NCBI GenBank assembly: GCA_937899295.1
Contig: CALBPO010000148.1
Span: 1-21,686 of the forward strand
Length of the DNA stretch: 21,686 bases
Direction: 5' to 3'
DNA from: an uncultured Opitutia bacterium
GTDB lineage: Bacteria > Verrucomicrobiota > Verrucomicrobiia > Opitutales > Coraliomargaritaceae
Position numbers and translations under genes: made by a program. Position 1 is the first letter of the stretch; each line of letters begins with the position of its first letter. The notes under the pieces were generated by a model. That model worked only from the letters and a program-made list of their open reading frames with translations, was not told where the DNA came from and made no database searches. This document shows, piece after piece, positions 17,261 to 21,686 of this stretch.

Positions 17261-18241
17261 ATGCAAAAATGTTTAAAGAAGCACGACTTCATACTTTGGC
17301 TTCTATTTGGTGTGTTGATTGCGATTCTGTATCCTACTGCGGGAGCCAAGGGCGGACTTTTTCACTCCAATCTAACGACTCAAATCGGTGTTTGCATAAT
17401 TTTCTTTTTCCAAGGTCTTTCACTGCCCACTAGCGAATTAAAATGTGGGTACAAACCCAAACGCTTGCACGTCTTCGTTCTATCTTGGAATTATCTTCTG
17501 TTTCCCGCGGTCATGATGCTTTTGCTCTTACCGTTCAATTTTTTTTTATTTTCTGAGCTGAGACTAGGTTTTTATTTGCTCGCGATTTTACCGACGACTG
17601 TTTCTTCGGCCGTACTTTTTACGGCCTTATCGGGCGGTCACACCTCAAACGCAATTTTTGCGACCATTTTTTCAAATCTGCTTTCGATTCTGTTAGTGCC
17701 CACTGTTGCCTTAACTTATCTGGCGGCGGGTACGGATGCGAGTGTGCCACTCGCACCTCTATTTACAAAATTGTTAATACTGGTTGCGCTGCCACTCATC
17801 GCTGGACAAGTGATTCGAAAGTTTTTGTCCGACATGTCGGTAGCGGTTTCAAAACACACAAAAGCTTTGTGTAACTGGATTATCATATTCATCGTTCATT
17901 GTGCTTTTGCGGAGAGTGTGAGCTCGGGCTTTCTCGGCCAATTGAGCGCTACTTCGATCCTTACAGTTATCTCTATTACGGTCTTCGTTTTGCTTGTAGT
18001 GAGTCGCCTTGTTTGGTGGAGCGCGGCTCTTATCAAACCGACTAGAGAACAGCGAATCACTGCGTTTTTCTGTGCGAGTCAAAAATCACTTGCGACAGGC
18101 TTACCGCTGATTACATCAATCATGGTGGCAGCTCCTTGGCTCGGTGATGTAGCTGCCGTGCTAATACCATTGCTATGCTATCATCCTGCACAGCTGGTTT
18201 TGGCAGGTTTTATTTCTGACAAGTGGGCTCAGCAAAAATAG
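17261..18241 (+). CDS. SBF-like transporter (bile acid:sodium symporter superfamily, YfeH/SLC10A7 type)
   Basis: A 326-residue integral membrane protein with about nine or ten hydrophobic helices spread over its length. The family cues are FFFQGLSLPTSELK near residue 47, ILPTTVSSAVLFTALSGGHTSNAIF in the middle, and FCASQKSLATGLPL near the C-terminus, which together match the SBF-like family (PF13593). Members are secondary transporters with unsettled substrates, so I assign none. The gene starts 39 bases after the terminator, so it must have its own promoter. No clear one is visible, nor a Shine-Dalgarno sequence. Its codons are more AT-rich than those of the ribosomal genes, as expected for a lowly expressed gene. 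Confidence 0.85.
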   Translation: MQKCLKKHDFILWLLFGVLIAILYPTAGAKGGLFHSNLTTQIGVCIIFFFQGLSLPTSELKCGYKPKRLHVFVLSWNYLLFPAVMMLLLLPFNFFLFSELRLGFYLLAILPTTVSSAVLFTALSGGHTSNAIFATIFSNLLSILLVPTVALTYLAAGTDASVPLAPLFTKLLILVALPLIAGQVIRKFLSDMSVAVSKHTKALCNWIIIFIVHCAFAESVSSGFLGQLSATSILTVISITVFVLLVVSRLVWWSAALIKPTREQRITAFFCASQKSLATGLPLITSIMVAAPWLGDVAAVLIPLLCYHPAQLVLAGFISDKWAQQK

Positions 18242-18456
18242 AAAATTAGATTGTTCGCATGTATATTGATCACATCGAGACTAGAAGCAAATTAGTCTGG
18301 CAGGCGTATTCTAAAAACGGAAAAGCCTTTTATTCGGCTCGATTAAAGTGTGATTTTTCAGCGAGAGTTTATTAGAGGTTTTTTGCGATTTGCAAATTGC
18401 CCGACACAGAACACTTTCACTTACAAGTTTCACACATTTTGTTATAAGCTTCTACC
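18242..18456. other. Intergenic region between transporter and deaminase genes
   Basis: This 215-base AT-rich stretch has no open frame worth calling. A weak AGCC/GGCT inverted repeat near 18327-18342 is not convincing as a terminator. A candidate promoter lies at its right end. Confidence 0.5.
18420..18448 (+). promoter_or_regulatory. Candidate promoter of the deaminase gene
   Basis: TATAAG (18443-18448) has a weak CTTACA 17 bases upstream (18420-18425). The -10 would end only eight bases before the ATG at 18457, so the transcript would be almost leaderless. That fits the absence of a Shine-Dalgarno sequence there. The evidence is limited to one good hexamer. Confidence 0.25.
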
Positions 18457-19446
18457 ATGCACGCTCCGATTACGCCCGCTATCGCTGATTTTATTCATCG
18501 TCTGCCCAAGACTGAAACTCACTTACACATCGAGGGCGCGCTCCCTTATGAGCTCCTACAGAAGCTAGACCCCGAAAAGTTCAGTCAGCAGCCAGAGTGC
18601 TGGTCAAAAGACTTCAAGTGGAAGTGCTTCGAAGACTTTGAGGCCCACCTAATCGATCATGCCTTGCAATGGTTTACTAAGCCAGATCGCTACTACGAGG
18701 CCGCACAAGTCATCTTTGCGGGGCACCTCGCGCAGAATATCCGTTACGTTGAGACCTCATTTCACGCAGGAATGATTGAATTTTTAGGTATCCCGGGACG
18801 AGAGATTCTTAGTGCCATTCGTTCCGCTGCTCCCAAAGGTCTTGAGGTAAGAGTCTTTATGGGTATGGCGCGTAACTGCTATAGCGAAGTTCTCCAGCCC
18901 GTCCTCGACGAGTGCCTTACCTGGGATGGCCTGGCGGGGATCGACCTGCATGGTGTTGAATACCTACCTCTTGAGGATTGGACACCCAAGCTGTGGGACA
19001 AAGCCCGCGCCCATGGACTTGAAACCAAAGCCCACGCTGGTGAGTTCGATGGTGCGAACAAGGTACGCGAAGCAATTGAAGTGCTCGGCACTAAACGCAT
19101 ACAGCACGGTATCCGCGCGATTGAGGACGATGCCGTTATCGAACTTGCCATGGAGGCTGATGCTACTTTCGACGTATGCCCAATCAGTAATGTGAAACTC
19201 GATGTCATTGATAGGCTGGAAGATCATCCGATCCGAAAACTCTTTGACCAGGGAATCCGCTGCACACTTAGCACGGACGATCCTTTTTCTTTTGGTAATA
19301 CCGTCGAGGACGAATATGCTGCACTCAGTGCTGGGCTTAATTTTACCAATGAAGAACTTAAACAAATTGCTAAAAACGGCTTCGAAGTCGCCCTGGTGGA
19401 CGAGGCTACACGCGCCAAGTGGACTGCAGAGGTGGATGCTATTTAG
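18457..19446 (+). CDS. Adenosine deaminase family protein
   Basis: A 329-residue zinc-dependent (beta/alpha)8-barrel hydrolase that removes an amino group from a purine compound. The family's catalytic set is present: His22 and His24 in TETHLHIEG, His193 and Glu196 in KAHAGE, His217 in IQHGIRA, and Asp274/Asp275 in STDDP. CPISN at ~246 replaces the usual CPTSN. The segment around residue 165, IDLHGVE, differs from the IDLAGDE usual in true adenosine deaminases, so the substrate is open. Adenosine, adenine and aminodeoxyfutalosine are all possible. There is no signal peptide, so it is cytoplasmic. It is separated from both neighbours by more than 100 bases and is likely a single-gene unit. Confidence 0.85.
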   Translation: MHAPITPAIADFIHRLPKTETHLHIEGALPYELLQKLDPEKFSQQPECWSKDFKWKCFEDFEAHLIDHALQWFTKPDRYYEAAQVIFAGHLAQNIRYVETSFHAGMIEFLGIPGREILSAIRSAAPKGLEVRVFMGMARNCYSEVLQPVLDECLTWDGLAGIDLHGVEYLPLEDWTPKLWDKARAHGLETKAHAGEFDGANKVREAIEVLGTKRIQHGIRAIEDDAVIELAMEADATFDVCPISNVKLDVIDRLEDHPIRKLFDQGIRCTLSTDDPFSFGNTVEDEYAALSAGLNFTNEELKQIAKNGFEVALVDEATRAKWTAEVDAI

Positions 19447-19467
19447 CCTAAGGTAATGTTTCGCAGC

Positions 19468-19496
19468 TTGGCATCTCCTTGATATACATTTATCTA
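19468..19496 (+). promoter_or_regulatory. Candidate promoter of the SGNH hydrolase gene
   Basis: TTGGCA (19468-19473; five of six to consensus) is 17 bases from TATCTA (19491-19496). The spacing is ideal but the -10 is poor. It lies about 70 bases before the next gene's start. Confidence 0.3.
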
Positions 19497-19567
19497 GCTA
19501 TAGCAACTCCGGCTGTGATTCGATGTGATGCTGACTGCATTTTAGGTTGCCAGCCGTGGATGGGTAG

Positions 19568-20227
19568 ATGCATTTTTTTGGGATGAGTCACCCATTTAAA
19601 GCAAACCAGACCTTACTATTTATCGGTGACTCGATCACAGATTGTGGGCGGGAGCACCCAGTGGGGCAGCGCTGGAATAGTTTGGGTGGGGGCTATGTAA
19701 GCTTTGTTGATAGTATCTTGGGCGCAGTGATACCAGGGACTCCCATGACTGTCTTGAATACGGGAATCAGTGGTAATCGCGTGACCGACCTCGAATCACG
19801 CTGGCAAAGTGACGTGCTCGACCTGGAGCCTAATTGGCTCTCAGTTATGATTGGTATCAACGATGTCTGGCGGCAGTTCGATTCCGAGCCGGGTGCAGAG
19901 CAGGTCGAGCCTGGGCAATATGAGTTGGTCTATCGCAGCGTGCTTGCTAAGACCCGTCCGAAGCTGGACGGGCTGATTTTGATGACGCCATATTTCTTGG
20001 AAAAAAATCGCGAGGATCCGATGCGGGCGAAGATGGATGGCTATGGTGCAATTACCAAAAAATTAGCAGTCGAGTTTGATGCCATTTGCGTGGATACGCA
20101 GGCCGCTTTTGATCGCTACCTAGTGCATCAGCCGACGGAGTCGCTCTGTGAAGATCGGGTGCATCCGAATGGGCTTGGACATATGATTTTAGCGCGTGCT
20201 TTTTTGAATGCGCTTGGTGTGAGTTGA
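19568..20227 (+). CDS. SGNH/GDSL-type hydrolase
   Basis: A 219-residue serine hydrolase or esterase. Block I is FIGDSITDCGR with the nucleophile Ser22. Block II is TGISGNRV. Block III is GINDVW with Asn98. Block V is EDRVHPNGLGH with Asp196 and His199, so the catalytic set is complete. Relatives are often carbohydrate esterases that remove acetyl groups from plant or algal polysaccharides, but the substrate cannot be told from this sequence. There is no signal peptide, so the protein is probably cytoplasmic. A second ATG at 19583 would shorten it by five residues and is equally possible. No Shine-Dalgarno sequence decides between them. Confidence 0.88.
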   Translation: MHFFGMSHPFKANQTLLFIGDSITDCGREHPVGQRWNSLGGGYVSFVDSILGAVIPGTPMTVLNTGISGNRVTDLESRWQSDVLDLEPNWLSVMIGINDVWRQFDSEPGAEQVEPGQYELVYRSVLAKTRPKLDGLILMTPYFLEKNREDPMRAKMDGYGAITKKLAVEFDAICVDTQAAFDRYLVHQPTESLCEDRVHPNGLGHMILARAFLNALGVS

Positions 20228-20378
20228 TAAAGTGACTGATCAAGCTTTTGCCGCACACGGATTATTTCACTGGCATCGCTAGATAGCTACTTGCCATTGT
20301 TTTGCATGATCCAATCTAAATGGAACCGTGGCATGACGTTCTTCAGGAGCAGATCCAATCAGGAGTGATCTCCAAGCT
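20228..20378. other. Non-coding stretch in the convergent region
   Basis: This is part of the 331 bases between the SGNH hydrolase and nspC, which converge. I see no terminator with a T run. AGATC/GATCT near 20350-20370 is a weak inverted repeat. A 31-codon + strand frame starting at 20320 has no ribosome-binding site and overlaps the - strand candidate below. It is not called. Confidence 0.4.
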
Positions 20379-20513
20379 TCATGGTGCTTCGGATTCTTTG
20401 GGTGGTGCCGTTTGACTTACATGTAGTTTAACAACCACTAGAGTCGATGCGATGGCCATAAGAAGCAGGAGTAAGCCTAGGAAAATTCCTTTTGGTCGGA
20501 GTATTTTTTTCAA
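20379..20513 (-). CDS. Possible small single-pass membrane protein
   Basis: Reading the - strand from a TTG at 20513 gives 44 residues. The start is basic (KKILRPKG), then comes a strongly hydrophobic segment at ~10-28 (IFLGLLLLLMAIASTLVVV) and a hydrophilic tail rich in Pro and Glu (TAPPKESEAP) before TGA. Basic-then-hydrophobic order predicts an N-in, C-out membrane anchor or an uncleaved signal. An in-frame stop lies 15 bases before the TTG, so no earlier start is possible. There is no Shine-Dalgarno sequence. It follows nspC on the same strand by 45 bases and could be co-transcribed. I do not recognise a family, and a chance frame cannot be excluded. Confidence 0.4.
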   Translation of the reverse strand: MKKILRPKGIFLGLLLLLMAIASTLVVVKLHVSQTAPPKESEAP

Positions 20514-20558
20514 TGTATTTTTAAATTATTTAGTGACCATACATATTCAACAACTGAA

Positions 20559-21686
20559 TCACGAAAGACGCATCCTGTAATCTTCGTAGCCAAAGCGACG
20601 CACGGTTTCGAGGCCTTTACCCTCTGAATAGAGCGATATCGCGGGCAGGGGAACGCCATTGAAAGTAGTATTTTTTACCATGGTGTAGTGCGCCATGTCG
20701 AGGAAAGTGAGTCGCTGACCGATTTCTAGTGGTTGAGGGAAGGAGTAGTCGCCGACGACATCGCCAGCGAGGCATGACATCCCGCCGAGGCGGTAGGTGT
20801 GGGCATATGCGTTGGGCTGGCCTGCTCCGAGGATACTTGGGCGGTAGGGCATCTCAAGGACGTCGGGCATGTGGCAAGTAGCCGAGCTGTCGAGGATGGC
20901 GATCTGATGCCCGCCGGTTTCGATCAGGTCGAGCACGGTGACGACGAGGACGCCAGTGTGGAGTGCCACGGCCTCGCTAGGCTCGAGATACACTTCGACA
21001 TCGTAACGCTCACGGAAGCGTTTGACCACGCGGATGAGTCTTTCGACATCATAGCCAGGACGGGTGATGTGATGGCCGCCGCCGAAGTTGAGCCATTTAA
21101 GCCCTGGAATGAGATCGGCGAATTTCGCTTCAAAGGCTTCCGCGGTATGCTCCAATGCATCGGCGTCTTGTTCGCAGAGTGCGTGGAAGTGGAGACCATC
21201 GACTTGCTCAAGTAGATCAGCGGGTAAATTGGCGAGTGCACGGTCGAGTGCGGCACGCGTTGTCCCGAGGCGGGAGGAGGGGGCGCAGGGATCGTAGAGG
21301 TCGGTCTCGACTTCTGAGTATTCGGGATTCACGCGAAGCCCGAGCTCGGGACGGCGGTGGCCTTCAAGTGCATTCAGTCCATTGTTGAGCTGTTGTGCGG
21401 AATTGAAAACGAGACTGTGTGCGAAGCGGCTGAGTGCTTGAATTTCTTCAGGTTTATAGGCGGGAGAGTAAACGTGGACTTCGCCACCGAAGGATTCTTG
21501 GGCGAGCAGAGCTTCGTGTAGGCCGCTGGAACTTGTGCCCTTTAGGTATTTACGAATGAGTGGGAAAGTACTGAAACAGGCGAAACCTTTGAGTGCGAGT
21601 AGCACCTTGGCGCCCGAGCACTCGGCGACTGTTTTTAAGAGTTGGCAGTTTTTTTCCAACTGGTCGAGATGGCCGACGTAGCCGGG
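20559..21686 (-). CDS. nspC: Carboxynorspermidine decarboxylase (5' end outside window)
   Basis: This PLP enzyme of the alanine-racemase fold decarboxylates carboxynorspermidine or carboxyspermidine, the last step of the aspartate-semialdehyde route to norspermidine or spermidine. Diagnostic segments are LLALKGFACFSTFPLI (PLP lysine), GLHFHALCEQ, LNFGGGHHIT, LDSSATCHMPDVLEMPYRP, CLAGDVVGDYSF and DMAHYTMVKNTTFNG. The frame is open to the window edge. The TTG at 21659 encodes an internal leucine, because the residues before it (PGYVGHLDQ) match the normal N-terminal strand. Only a few residues are missing. The usual EPGEA motif reads EPSEA here. The partner dehydrogenase would be expected upstream, outside the window. 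Confidence 0.95.
   Translation of the reverse strand, partial: PGYVGHLDQLEKNCQLLKTVAECSGAKVLLALKGFACFSTFPLIRKYLKGTSSSGLHEALLAQESFGGEVHVYSPAYKPEEIQALSRFAHSLVFNSAQQLNNGLNALEGHRRPELGLRVNPEYSEVETDLYDPCAPSSRLGTTRAALDRALANLPADLLEQVDGLHFHALCEQDADALEHTAEAFEAKFADLIPGLKWLNFGGGHHITRPGYDVERLIRVVKRFRERYDVEVYLEPSEAVALHTGVLVVTVLDLIETGGHQIAILDSSATCHMPDVLEMPYRPSILGAGQPNAYAHTYRLGGMSCLAGDVVGDYSFPQPLEIGQRLTFLDMAHYTMVKNTTFNGVPLPAISLYSEGKGLETVRRFGYEDYRMRLS

Noticed and set aside
20320..20415. 31-codon + strand frame (MEPWHDVLQEQ...)
   Set aside because: No ribosome-binding site, no recognisable family, and it overlaps a more plausible - strand membrane-protein candidate.

Overview
The window carries one long ribosomal protein operon of a Gram-negative-type bacterium, flanked by a few unrelated genes. 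The most likely source is the PVC superphylum, probably Verrucomicrobiota of the Opitutae/Puniceicoccales kind (Coraliomargarita-like). This rests on three things. The operon begins with rplC, with rpsJ missing, and lacks rpmD, as I recall for Chlamydiae. It runs rplC to rplQ on one strand, with rpsD and map built in. It is followed by an nspC-type polyamine gene. Placement below phylum is inference from memory of gene order, not from a search.

Layout: 1-1713 is the 3' part of a type II phosphoglucomutase/phosphomannomutase gene. 1714-2008 is a non-coding stretch with a terminator-like hairpin and a candidate promoter. 2009-17165 is the S10-spc-alpha supercluster, all on the + strand: L3, L4, L23, L2, S19, an exported protein of unknown function, L22, S3, L16, L29, S17, L14, L24, L5, S14, S8, L6, L18, S5, L15, SecY, methionine aminopeptidase, S13, S11, S4, RNA polymerase alpha and L17. 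A clear Rho-independent terminator (17185-17221) closes it. 17261-18241 is an SBF-like (YfeH/SLC10A7 type) transporter. 18457-19446 is an adenosine-deaminase-family enzyme. 19568-20227 is an SGNH/GDSL hydrolase. On the - strand at the right end lies carboxynorspermidine decarboxylase (nspC, cut by the window edge), with a possible 44-residue single-pass membrane protein downstream of it.

The operon genes together build both ribosomal subunits, the translocon pore that receives ribosomes at the membrane, the enzyme that trims initiator methionine, and the RNA polymerase alpha subunit. The unusual parts are additions to this conserved core. They are an extra signal-peptide gene lodged between rpsS and rplV, a SecY with an added C-terminal membrane helix, an L17 with a long histone-like Lys/Ala tail encoded by a 36-bp tandem repeat, and acidic extensions on S11, L5 and L15. 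About half of the operon's genes show no recognisable Shine-Dalgarno sequence. I found no CRISPR array, tRNA, rRNA, insertion sequence or phage gene.
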